Notes: a model not told the origin generated them from the letters alone. Positions 1-7,277 are shown, counted from the first letter of the stretch. The stretch is 11,069 bases of DNA from an uncultured Bacteroidales bacterium (GCA_946406095.1 CAMJJO010000051.1:1-11069), one strand, 5' to 3'. A program made the numbers and translations.

Positions 1-159
1 TTCATCAAGCGCAGGGGATATGTGATTCCTGAGGACGTGCGCGCCGTCTGCCCCGAAGTGCTCCGCCACCGTATCGGCCTCACCTACGAAGCCGAGGCCG
101 AGAACGTCACCACCGAAGAGATCATCTCCCAGGTGATCAATGCCGTGGTAGTGCCGTAA
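1..159 (+). CDS. MoxR-family AAA+ ATPase, C-terminal end (partial)
   Basis: Only the last 52 codons and the TAA stop (157-159) lie in the window; the gene starts upstream. The readable segment has the C-terminal lid-helix signature of MoxR ATPases: a Gly-Tyr-Val-Ile-Pro-Glu-Asp-Val-Arg stretch, then the Leu-Arg-His-Arg-Ile-Gly-Leu motif and an acidic tail (EAEAENVTTEEII). MoxR proteins are cytosolic hexameric ATPases that usually work with von Willebrand factor A (vWA) proteins encoded next to them, acting as chaperones or in cofactor insertion. The Walker A and B motifs are outside the window, so catalytic competence cannot be judged. The stop codon overlaps the ATG of the following DUF58 gene by one base (TAATG), and MoxR directly followed by DUF58 and Bat genes is the standard Bacteroidetes order. 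The family call rests on a short segment plus this context. Confidence 0.85.
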   Translation, partial: FIKRRGYVIPEDVRAVCPEVLRHRIGLTYEAEAENVTTEEIISQVINAVVVP

Positions 160-1040
160 TGAGCCCGGAAGAACTGATAAAGAAGGTCCGGAAGATAGAA
201 ATCCGCACCAAGGCTCTCTCGCACCAGATATTCGCGGGGGAATACCATTCCGCGTTCAAAGGGCGCGGCATGGCCTTCAGCGAGGTGCGCGAATACCAGT
301 ATGGGGACGACGTGCGCAACATGGACTGGAACGTTACCGCCCGCATGCGCGCACCCTATATAAAGGTGTTCGAAGAGGAGCGCGAGATGACTGTGGTGCT
401 GCTGGTGGACGTGAGCCGCTCGGGCCTCTTCGGCACTCAGACCCGCACCAAGCGCGAGCTGCTGGCAGAGATTGCCGCAGTGCTGAGCTTCAGCGCCATC
501 CTCAATAACGACAAGGTCGGCGCCCTGTTCTTCAGCGACCACGTCGAGAAGTTCATCCCCCCGAAGAAGGGACGCAGCCATCTCCTTCATATAATCAGGG
601 AGATGCTGGAACTCCAGCCCACTTCGGACGGCACCGACATCGGCGCAGCCCTGCAGTTCCTCACCGGGGCGATCAAGAAGAAGTGCACCGCCTTCCTGCT
701 GAGCGACATGCTGGATGCGGACGCCAGCGGCAAGCCTCGCTACGAGGATGCCCTGAAGGTGGCGGCGGGCAGGCACGACCTTTCCGTAATCAAAGTCTTC
801 GACCCCCGCGAACGCAGCCTGGCGCCGGTAGGCCTCATAAACATCAAAGACAGCGAGACGGGGCGCTCTGCCTGGGTGAACACCGACAGCGCGGCTATGC
901 GCAGGGCCTATGGGCAATGGTTCTCCACCCTCGCCGGGGCCGAGCAGCAGCTGTTCAACAGGTATAAAGTAGATCACGTGGAAATAGCTACCGACTCCGA
1001 CTACGTGAAGGGTCTGATGGCATTGTTTGCAAAGAGATGA
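159..1040 (+). CDS. DUF58 domain protein (soluble vWA-like partner of MoxR)
   Basis: The product is 293 residues with no signal peptide or membrane segment, so it is probably cytosolic. The DUF58 hallmark lies at about residues 38-63 (MAFSEVREYQYGDDVRNMDW, then NVTAR). It is followed by a vWA-like fold with an intact metal-site triad: Asp84-x-Ser86-x-Ser88, Thr159 in a DGTDIG loop, and Asp183 in LLSDML. DUF58 proteins are almost always encoded beside a MoxR ATPase and are thought to be its adaptor or substrate-recognition partner; this is inference from family context, not shown here. The ATG at 159 overlaps the moxR stop by one base and no better upstream start is visible. The stop codon overlaps the next gene's start by four bases (ATGA), which suggests coupled translation. 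Length is normal for the family. Confidence 0.93.
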   Translation: MSPEELIKKVRKIEIRTKALSHQIFAGEYHSAFKGRGMAFSEVREYQYGDDVRNMDWNVTARMRAPYIKVFEEEREMTVVLLVDVSRSGLFGTQTRTKRELLAEIAAVLSFSAILNNDKVGALFFSDHVEKFIPPKKGRSHLLHIIREMLELQPTSDGTDIGAALQFLTGAIKKKCTAFLLSDMLDADASGKPRYEDALKVAAGRHDLSVIKVFDPRERSLAPVGLINIKDSETGRSAWVNTDSAAMRRAYGQWFSTLAGAEQQLFNRYKVDHVEIATDSDYVKGLMALFAKR

Positions 1041-1981
1041 AGATACTGAGCATCATACTGGTCGCATTGCTGGAACTGATCCCCAAAGGCCCCGCCTTGC
1101 TGAATCCGCTCCAGAAGAGGGACTCCATCCTCGTGGCGGACCAGCTGGAGTACGGCTTCGAGATGAAGGGCGTGAAGGCAGGCACCCGCTTCGGCCTGCC
1201 GGACTACAGCAAGACCGGCAGCGAAGACATCGTGCTGGTGAAAAACTGGGAGCTGGACACTACCAAAATATACCTCCGCACCATGACCTACGACCTTAAA
1301 GCCAGGGTCGTGATGGCTTTCTTCCAGGAGGGGGAATACCAGCTGAATCCTGTAGTCGTCGTGCGTCAGGAGGGTGAGCAGGTGGATACCCTGATGTTTA
1401 CCGGGGCCAAGCTGGAGGTGAAATCCATGCCCGTGGACACCGCCACTTATGTGCCTCACGACATCAAGGCCCAGATACGTTACCCGCTGACATTCATGGA
1501 GTTGGTTCCCTGGATAGGGGGCGGGCTGCTGCTGGCGGGCCTCGTTGCCGCGCTGGTATGGTGGCTCCGGAAGCGCAGCAGGGAGAAGGAGGCGGAGAAG
1601 ATAAAGGAGCCTGCGCATATCACCGCCCTCCGCAATCTGGACAAGTACCGCGGAGAGAAGTTCTGGGCCCCCGAAAAGCAGAAGGCCTTCTATTCCGGAG
1701 TGACCGATACCCTCAAGGTCTATATGGGCGCCCGATTCGGCGTGGATGCTCCGGAGATGACCACCGCCGAGGTCTTCGACGCCCTCAAGGCAGAGAAGGA
1801 CATCACCCCGGAACTTTACGACAATACCAAGGAGCTGTTCGAGATAGCGGACTTCGTGAAGTTCGCCAAGCATTCGGCTCCGGACGATTATAACGCCAAG
1901 GTGGTTCCCACGGCAGTCAGGTTCGTGACCGAAACCTACCGCGCAGCGCTCGAGGAGGGGCAGGAAGGCGATGTTCTTTGA
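1037..1981 (+). CDS. Bat-operon single-pass membrane protein of unknown function (DUF4381-like)
   Basis: This 314-residue protein has a hydrophobic N-terminus (residues 3-15) that may be a signal peptide, although no clean signal-peptidase site follows. A probably periplasmic beta-rich region covers about 30-150, a transmembrane helix about 155-177, and a basic stop-transfer patch (RKRSREKEAEK) leads into a helical cytoplasmic domain. That domain carries HITALRNLDKYRGEKFW (194-210) and FYSGVTDTLKVYMGARFG (218-235) followed by VDAPEMTT, a pattern like DUF4381-type proteins of MoxR/vWA operons. The same layout recurs in the cytoplasmic part of BatD encoded downstream. A gene of this kind between DUF58 and BatA is usual in Bacteroidetes. 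A role as a membrane link between the cytosolic MoxR/DUF58 pair and the envelope Bat proteins is inference. The start ATG overlaps the DUF58 stop; the end overlaps batA by 11 nt. The family name is tentative. Confidence 0.85.
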   Translation: MKILSIILVALLELIPKGPALLNPLQKRDSILVADQLEYGFEMKGVKAGTRFGLPDYSKTGSEDIVLVKNWELDTTKIYLRTMTYDLKARVVMAFFQEGEYQLNPVVVVRQEGEQVDTLMFTGAKLEVKSMPVDTATYVPHDIKAQIRYPLTFMELVPWIGGGLLLAGLVAALVWWLRKRSREKEAEKIKEPAHITALRNLDKYRGEKFWAPEKQKAFYSGVTDTLKVYMGARFGVDAPEMTTAEVFDALKAEKDITPELYDNTKELFEIADFVKFAKHSAPDDYNAKVVPTAVRFVTETYRAALEEGQEGDVL

Positions 1982-2954
1982 GTATCCCAAACTCCTCTGG
2001 CTGCTGGCCCTTCCGCTGCTTCTCATCCTCCACTATCTGTGGCAGGAACTGGGCGGGAGGCGCCCGCACATGCGGGTCTCGGCATCGGCCCCCTGGCTCG
2101 CGGCAGGCCCTTCCGCACTGGCCTGGATCAGGCATCTGCCTTTCGCTCTGCGAATCGCCGCCATCTCCCTGATAATAGTGGCGCTGGCACGCCCCCGCTC
2201 ATCTTCCGAAACGGAAAAGATCGATACTGAAGGAATCGACATTGTGCTGGCGATGGATGTCTCGACCAGTATGCTGGCGCGGGACTTCGATCCGGACCGG
2301 ATCAGCGCGGCGAAAGACATAGCCATAGAGTTCATCGCCCAGAGGCCCTCGGACCGCATGGGAATAGTGGTGTTCGCTGGAGAGAGCTACACCCAGTGCC
2401 CGCTGACCACCGACCGCGCCACCCTCATCAACCTGATGAAGGACGTGCAGACGGACCTGATCGAGGATGGCACCGCGATTGGCAACGGCCTCGCTACTGC
2501 GATCGCCCGCATGAAGGATTCGGACGCCAAGAGCCGGGTGGTCATCCTCCTGACCGACGGTGTGAACAACCGGGGCGAGATTGCGCCGGCCACCGCCGCG
2601 GAGATCGCCAAGACCTTCGGGGTTCGCGTCTACACCATAGGCATAGGCACCCGCGGGGAGGCCCCGTATCCGGTCATGACCCAATGGGGGGTGGAGCTCC
2701 GCAAACTGCCCGTGGAGATAGATGAAGATCTGCTGAAATCCATCGCCGAGGCCACCGGAGGCCGTTATTTCCGCGCCACCGACAATACCAAGCTCGCAGA
2801 GATTTATTCTGAAATCAACCAGATGGAAAAGGTCCGCACCACCGTGGACAGTTTCCCCATCTATAAGGAATTGTTCGGCAAGTACGCACTCTGGGCACTG
2901 ATATGCCTGCTGCTGGAGTTCGCCTTGCGTTTGCTTATAAGGAGGCTGCCGTAA
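1971..2954 (+). CDS. batA: BatA, membrane-anchored vWA-domain protein
   Basis: The 327-residue product has the classic BatA layout: transmembrane helices at about 7-23 and 56-74, a vWA domain at about 88-285, and a C-terminal helix at about 305-323. The metal-ion-dependent adhesion site is complete: Asp96-x-Ser98-x-Ser100 (DVSTS), Thr168 (DGTAIG) and Asp196 (LLTDG). The loop AGESYTQCPLTTD (136-148) looks BatA-like and differs from the matching BatB loop. The ATG at 1971 lies inside the end of the preceding gene and is preceded by purine-rich AGGAGG (1953-1958) and AGGAAGG (1962-1968). The gene ends with TAATG shared with batB. In Bacteroides, Bat proteins were linked to growth after oxygen exposure, and BatA/BatB are reported to assemble into envelope complexes. 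The exact substrate is unknown. Which vWA gene is A and which is B follows order and loop sequence. Confidence 0.93.
   Translation: MFFEYPKLLWLLALPLLLILHYLWQELGGRRPHMRVSASAPWLAAGPSALAWIRHLPFALRIAAISLIIVALARPRSSSETEKIDTEGIDIVLAMDVSTSMLARDFDPDRISAAKDIAIEFIAQRPSDRMGIVVFAGESYTQCPLTTDRATLINLMKDVQTDLIEDGTAIGNGLATAIARMKDSDAKSRVVILLTDGVNNRGEIAPATAAEIAKTFGVRVYTIGIGTRGEAPYPVMTQWGVELRKLPVEIDEDLLKSIAEATGGRYFRATDNTKLAEIYSEINQMEKVRTTVDSFPIYKELFGKYALWALICLLLEFALRLLIRRLP
2939..2945 (+). promoter_or_regulatory. Ribosome binding site for batB
   Basis: A full Shine-Dalgarno match (AAGGAGG) lies eight bases before the batB ATG at 2954, within the last codons of batA. Strong Shine-Dalgarno sites are uncommon in Bacteroidetes. 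This one decides the batB start, and it is repeated exactly, in sequence and spacing, before batC. Confidence 0.75.
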
Positions 2955-3952
2955 TGCTGATATTTGCCAATCAACAATATCTGTTCTTGCTGCTGCTGGT
3001 GCCGCTGATGCCCCTGCTCTACGCTCTGGTGCGCTGGTTGAGGAAGAGGCGCCTGAGCCGCATAGGGGACCCTGCGCTGGTGAAACAGCTGATCCCATCC
3101 TGGTCCGGTGCAAAGGGCTGGGTGCGGCTGGTGCTTTTCGACCTTGCATTCGCCTTCTTCGTAGTGGGCCTTGCCCGGCCGCAGATAGGTGCCAAGTTGC
3201 AGGAGAGGGAAACCCGTGGGGCGGAAATCATGATCTGCCTGGACGTCTCCAACTCGATGCTGGCGCGGGATTACTCCCCGAACCGTCTGGAGAGGGCCAA
3301 ACTTGCCATCTCCCGCATCACCGACAAGCTGCAGGAGGACCGCATCGGCCTCATCATCTTTGCGGGCAGTTCCTTCGTGCAGCTGCCCATCACCAACGAC
3401 TACGTCTCGGCCAAGATGTTCCTTTCGAGCATCAATCCCGAATCCGTGCCAGTGCAGGGAACTGCCATAGGCGATGCCATCCTCACCGCGGCGCGCAGCT
3501 TCAGCGCCCAGAGCGAGAAGAGCCGTGCGATAATAGTGATAACCGACGGCGAGAATCACGAAGACGACCCCGTGGAAGCGGCGAAGCAGGCCGCTGAAAT
3601 GGGCATCAAGGTATATACGATAGGTGTGGGGTCCCTCCGCGGCGAGCCTATCCCCATGGACGGGGACCTGCTCAAGGACAAGGACGGCAACATAGTGGTC
3701 ACCCGCCTCGACGAGAGCACCTTGCAGAAGGTGGCGGAGGTCGGGAACGGGGCCTATGTGCACGCCGGCAACGAGGAATTCGGCCTGAATCCCATAATCA
3801 ACGATATCGACAAGCTCGAGGAGGAGACTTTCAATTCGGTGGTGTTCGAAGAGTACGACGAGCAGTATATGTATTTCTTCGCGGTGGCGCTGGTGCTTCT
3901 GGTGCTGGAGCTGCTGATAGGGGAAAGACGCTGGAAAAGGAGGATGTTCTGA
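2954..3952 (+). CDS. batB: BatB, membrane-anchored vWA-domain protein
   Basis: This 332-residue tandem paralogue of BatA has transmembrane helices at about 8-26 and 57-75, a vWA domain at about 88-285, and a C-terminal helix at about 305-322 followed by a basic tail (RRWKRRMF). The metal site is intact: Asp97-x-Ser99-x-Ser101 (DVSNS), Thr170 (QGTAIG) and Asp198 (VITDG). The ATG at 2954 was chosen over an in-frame ATG at 2903 for three reasons. It sits in a TAATG overlap with the batA stop, it has AAGGAGG at 2939-2945 eight bases upstream, and it puts the first membrane helix at the normal distance from the N-terminus. It ends in TGATG, overlapping batC by one base. BatB is expected to associate with BatA in the inner membrane, by family knowledge. 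Confidence 0.94.
   Translation: MLIFANQQYLFLLLLVPLMPLLYALVRWLRKRRLSRIGDPALVKQLIPSWSGAKGWVRLVLFDLAFAFFVVGLARPQIGAKLQERETRGAEIMICLDVSNSMLARDYSPNRLERAKLAISRITDKLQEDRIGLIIFAGSSFVQLPITNDYVSAKMFLSSINPESVPVQGTAIGDAILTAARSFSAQSEKSRAIIVITDGENHEDDPVEAAKQAAEMGIKVYTIGVGSLRGEPIPMDGDLLKDKDGNIVVTRLDESTLQKVAEVGNGAYVHAGNEEFGLNPIINDIDKLEEETFNSVVFEEYDEQYMYFFAVALVLLVLELLIGERRWKRRMF
3937..3943 (+). promoter_or_regulatory. Ribosome binding site for batC
   Basis: AAGGAGG lies eight bases before the batC ATG at 3952, inside the final codons of batB. It has the same core and spacing as the batB site. Together with the one-base TGATG overlap it supports the batC start and suggests efficient re-initiation. Confidence 0.75.
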
Positions 3953-4641
3953 TGAAGAGATTATTGTGCATATTGCTGGTGCTGAGCGCATTGCCTTTGT
4001 CTGCCCAGGTAGACAGGAGGGAGGTTCGCGCCGGCAACCGCAAGTTCCGCAAGGCAGATTACAGGAACGCGGAGATAGATTACCGCAGGGCGGTGGTGAA
4101 GGACAGCCTCTCGCTCGCCGGCGAGTACAATCTGGCTTCCGCCCTCTATCGCCAGGACTCCTGGGACGAGGCCGGCAAGGCGCTGGAGACGGTGAAGGAC
4201 GTGGCCCCCGTGAGCGGATACGCCGCGGATTACTACTATAACCTTGGGGACGTGGCCTTGCAGAAGAAGGATTACGGGGCGGCGGTAAAGGCGTTCAAGG
4301 AGAGCCTGCTGCTGCGCCCGGACGACATGGATGCCAAGGAGAATTACATCTATGCCAAGCTGATGCTGCAGAATCAGCAGCAGGGCGGCGGTGGCGACCA
4401 GAACCAGGACCAGGACCAGCAGGACCAGAACCAGGACCAGCAGCAACAGCAACAAGACCAGCAACAAGACCAGCAGGATCAACAGCAGCAGGGCCAGCAG
4501 CCCCAGCCTCAGGAGATATCCCCCCAGCAGGCCCAGCAGATGCTCCAGGCAGTGCAGGCCAAGGAAAAGGAAACCCAGGACAAGGTGAACAAAGAGAAAG
4601 CGGCGGCGCTGCAGTCCCGCCAGAAAGAGAAGAATTGGTAG
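3952..4641 (+). CDS. batC: BatC, exported TPR protein with Gln/Asp-rich tail
   Basis: The 229-residue product begins with a signal peptide (residues 1-19, with a likely cut in LPLSA-Q), so it should be exported across the inner membrane. Tetratricopeptide-like helical repeats follow at about 25-50, 57-82 and 93-125; the last is clearest (YYYNLGDVALQKKDYGAAVK, then AFKESLLLRPDD). Residues 140-187 are a low-complexity Gln/Asp/Asn tract, followed by a short charged helix (EKETQDKVNKEK) and a Lys-rich end. TPR domains bind partner proteins, so BatC is probably a scaffold in the periplasmic Bat complex; this is inference from the fold and operon. It starts on the batB stop (TGATG) and ends three bases before batD-batE. 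A Gln-rich segment after the TPRs is, from memory, common in BatC homologues, but its length should vary. Confidence 0.9.
   Translation: MKRLLCILLVLSALPLSAQVDRREVRAGNRKFRKADYRNAEIDYRRAVVKDSLSLAGEYNLASALYRQDSWDEAGKALETVKDVAPVSGYAADYYYNLGDVALQKKDYGAAVKAFKESLLLRPDDMDAKENYIYAKLMLQNQQQGGGGDQNQDQDQQDQNQDQQQQQQDQQQDQQDQQQQGQQPQPQEISPQQAQQMLQAVQAKEKETQDKVNKEKAAALQSRQKEKNW
4369..4512 (+). repeat. Low-complexity CAG/GAC(CAG) tract in batC
   Basis: This imperfect repeat inside batC is built from CAG, CAA, GACCAG and AACCAG units and encodes about 48 residues that are nearly all Gln, Asp and Asn. Units are multiples of three, so slippage would change tract length without shifting frame. Antisense translation of the tract gives a spurious Leu/Val run. 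Confidence 0.85.
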
Positions 4642-4644
4642 AAT

Positions 4645-7242
4645 ATGAAAAAACTGATAATCGCCATAATGCTTGCAGTTCTCGCCGGAGCAGGGCTGAA
4701 CGCCCAGACGGTGAGGGTGGATGCACCTAACCTGGTGGCAGCCGACGAGCAGTTCAACGTGAGTTTCTCGATCGAGGGCGAGCACTCGGTTTCCGAGTTC
4801 TCGTGGGAGCCCGGAGATGGTTTCAAACTCATCTGGGGGCCTCAGAAGGGCACATCCACATCGGTCAGCATAGTCAATGGCAAGCGTTCCAAGACCGTCA
4901 CCAATTCCTATACCTACGTGCTGATGCCCGCGCGCACCGGCACCTTCACCCTTCCCTCTGCGGTGGCGACCGTGCAGGGGAAGAAAATCAGCAGCCGCAG
5001 CTTCACCATCGAGGTGGTGGCCGGCAATGCATCCCGGAGCGGTTCCGCCCAGGCGTCTTCCGGCTCCGGCGGCAGCGCCCGATCTTCCCAGGCGGCAGGG
5101 ACAGTCTCGTCGGACGACATCTACATGCGCCTGATAGTCAACAAGAACCGTGCGGTGGTGGGGGAAGGCATCTCCGCAACCCTCAAACTTTATCAGCGAG
5201 TGAACATCGCCGGTTTCGAGGATGCCCGTTTCCCCAGTTTCAACGGTTTTTGGAGCCAGGAGTTGGCAGCCCCTTCGAACATAGAGTTCAAGCGTGAGAA
5301 CGTGGGCGGGGAGATCTTCAACACCGCCGTCCTGCGCAGCTGGAACCTGATTCCGCAGAAAGCGGGGGACGTGACCATAGAGCCGGCCGAGCTGGTGTGC
5401 CTGGTGAACGTGAGGGCTGCATCTCCTTCTTCCGGAAGCATCTTCGACAGCTTCTTCCAGGACAGCTACCGCCAGGTGCGCAAGCGCGTGGCCACCCAGC
5501 CGGTGACGCTCCACATATCCGCCCTTCCCGCGGGCGCTCCTGCCTCGTTCGGGGGCGGCGTGGGCAAGTTCGAGATGAAGGCGGAACTCACCAAGGATTC
5601 GCTTAAGACCCATGACGCCGCCTCGCTGAAGGTGACCATCAGCGGCAGCGGCAACCTGGCACTGCTGAACGCGCCCAAGGTGTCGTTCCCTCCGGATTTC
5701 GAGGCCTACGACATCAAATCTTCCGACTCCGGCCGAAGCAGGGTTTTCGAATACCCGTTCATCCCCCGGAGCTATGGGGATTTCGACCTGGGGCCGGTGG
5801 AATATAGCTACTACGACATCGCCGCCGGGCGTTATGTGACGCTGACTTCCGGGCCGCTGCATCTGTCGGTGGCACGCGGAGCCGAGCTGGATAGCGCGGT
5901 GCCCGCCGGCGGCCAGCTGGTGCAGAACCGCAGGGACGTCAAGGATCTTGGCAGCGACATCCGCTTCATCAGCACCCGGATGCCGTCCCTTTCCAGCACC
6001 GGCAGTTTCTTCATCTTCTCGCCTTTGTTCTGGGGCCTGGCCGGGGCGCTGCTTCTTGCCGCCGCCGCAGTCTGGTTCCTCCTTCGCAGGCGCGCTGCAC
6101 TCCGTGCGGATGTGGCCGGCAGCCGCAACCGCTCCGCCACCAAGATGGCCCGCAAACGCCTTGCCCTGGCCGGAGACTTCCTCCAGAAGAACCTCTACAC
6201 CGCTTTCTACGAGGAGCTGCACAAGGCCCTGCTGGGCTTCGTGTCGGACAAGCTGAACATGGACGCCGGGGACATGAGCCGCGAGAATATCTCGGCGCGC
6301 CTGGTCGAATCCGGCGTTTCCGAGGGCCTGACGGCGGATTTCTCCGCCCTGCTGGATGCCTGCGAATATGCCAGGTACGCCCCTGATTCCGGCCATGAGG
6401 CGATGAATACCCATTACGAATCGGCCGTTTCCGTGATTTCGGCCATCGACGCTTCTATGAAAAAGAACAACAAGAAGGCTGCCGGCGCCTTGCTGGCCCT
6501 GTGCCTGATGCTGATGCCTTTCGGCGCGCAGGCGGCGGACAACTACCTGGATTCGCTATGGACCACCGGCGTCGCCGCCTATTCCGACGGCCGTTGGGAG
6601 GATGCGGACCGCGCCTGGACGGCCATAGAGGGGGTGGGGATGTCTTCTCCCGAACTCTATTGCAACATAGGCGACGTGCGCTTCCGGCAGAGCCGCCTAG
6701 GGGATGCCATCCTATACTATTCACGCGCGCTGAAGATGGATCCTTCCTTCTCCGATGCAAGGCATAACCTGGAATTCGCCAAGTCCCTGACTCAGGACAA
6801 GATAGATACCGTGCCGGAGTTCTTCCTGCGTTCCTGGATGCGGAAGCTCTGCTGGACCCTGCCTTCAGACACCTGGGCGTGGCTCTCGCTGGTGCTTCTT
6901 GCCGGCGTGCTGGCGCTGGTGCTGCTGTTCCTGCTGGCGCGTGGATCCGCCGCCCGCAAATGGGGCTTCTTCGGCGGAGTGGTGGTGCTTATCTTGTTGA
7001 TATTCACGCTGTTGTTCGCTTCCTGGCAGAAGCGGGACTACCTCCGTGCAGACGATGCCGTGGTGATGCGGCCGGTGGTTTCGGTGAAAAGCGCTCCTTC
7101 CCAGATGGATACCAAGGATTTGTTCATCCTGCACGAGGGCACGTGCGTCCAGGTGCTGGATTCCGTGGGGGAATGGTGTGACGTGAGGCTCTACGACGGA
7201 CGGGAAGGCTGGCTGAAATCCAGTGAGATCGAGATCATATGA
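4645..7242 (+). CDS. BatD-BatE fusion protein
   Basis: This 865-residue protein joins two usually separate Bat proteins. The BatD part (1-604) has a signal peptide (1-20, LNA-Q), beta-rich periplasmic domains of the BatD oxygen-tolerance family (about 21-445, with a Ser/Gly-rich linker at 128-154), a transmembrane helix at about 457-480, and a cytoplasmic helical domain (about 481-600). The BatE part (605-865) begins with what reads as a complete signal peptide (MKKNNKKAAG, a hydrophobic core, then FGAQA-A at 626-631). It continues with TPR helices (about 633-715), VPEFFLRSW (723-731), two membrane helices (about 743-765 and 774-793) and an SH3-like domain (about 803-865). The topology is self-consistent: both BatE halves end up periplasmic. 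The start at 4645 lies three bases after batC. BatE could be released by signal peptidase or made from an internal ATG at 6457; neither can be decided here. No frameshift or stop separates the halves. Confidence 0.9.
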   Translation: MKKLIIAIMLAVLAGAGLNAQTVRVDAPNLVAADEQFNVSFSIEGEHSVSEFSWEPGDGFKLIWGPQKGTSTSVSIVNGKRSKTVTNSYTYVLMPARTGTFTLPSAVATVQGKKISSRSFTIEVVAGNASRSGSAQASSGSGGSARSSQAAGTVSSDDIYMRLIVNKNRAVVGEGISATLKLYQRVNIAGFEDARFPSFNGFWSQELAAPSNIEFKRENVGGEIFNTAVLRSWNLIPQKAGDVTIEPAELVCLVNVRAASPSSGSIFDSFFQDSYRQVRKRVATQPVTLHISALPAGAPASFGGGVGKFEMKAELTKDSLKTHDAASLKVTISGSGNLALLNAPKVSFPPDFEAYDIKSSDSGRSRVFEYPFIPRSYGDFDLGPVEYSYYDIAAGRYVTLTSGPLHLSVARGAELDSAVPAGGQLVQNRRDVKDLGSDIRFISTRMPSLSSTGSFFIFSPLFWGLAGALLLAAAAVWFLLRRRAALRADVAGSRNRSATKMARKRLALAGDFLQKNLYTAFYEELHKALLGFVSDKLNMDAGDMSRENISARLVESGVSEGLTADFSALLDACEYARYAPDSGHEAMNTHYESAVSVISAIDASMKKNNKKAAGALLALCLMLMPFGAQAADNYLDSLWTTGVAAYSDGRWEDADRAWTAIEGVGMSSPELYCNIGDVRFRQSRLGDAILYYSRALKMDPSFSDARHNLEFAKSLTQDKIDTVPEFFLRSWMRKLCWTLPSDTWAWLSLVLLAGVLALVLLFLLARGSAARKWGFFGGVVVLILLIFTLLFASWQKRDYLRADDAVVMRPVVSVKSAPSQMDTKDLFILHEGTCVQVLDSVGEWCDVRLYDGREGWLKSSEIEII

Positions 7243-7256
7243 TTGTGGACAAATTG

Positions 7257-7277
7257 TTAATTATTTTTGATAATTAA
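7257..7277. repeat. Perfect 8-bp inverted repeat overlapping the ompA -33 box
   Basis: TTAATTAT (7257-7264) and ATAATTAA (7270-7277) are exact reverse complements around a five-base TTTTG spacer. The right part of the spacer holds the TTTG -33 box (7266-7269). It starts 14 bases after the batD-batE stop. It could be an operator or a weak AT hairpin; it has no T-run behind it, so it is a poor intrinsic terminator. Confidence 0.6.

Noticed and set aside
84..977. 297-codon minus-strand frame opposite the DUF58 gene
   Set aside because: Its composition is typical of a shadow frame, with no recognisable domain and no promoter or ribosome site, and the plus-strand gene is conserved.
2903..2953. 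Upstream in-frame start for batB
   Set aside because: It would overlap batA by 52 nt and add 17 unneeded residues; the ATG at 2954 has AAGGAGG at good spacing and the TAATG overlap.
3961..6414. 817-codon open frame on the minus strand
   Set aside because: It lies antisense to batC and batD-batE, which have clear domains and signal peptides. Its Leu/Val run is just the complement of the CAG/GAC tract. High GC and biased codons keep the opposite frame open.
6457..7242. Separate batE gene starting at ATG 6457
   Set aside because: The frame is continuous with batD, and the bases before 6457 lack a Shine-Dalgarno site, an A-rich leader or a promoter. It is kept only as an alternative within the fusion entry.
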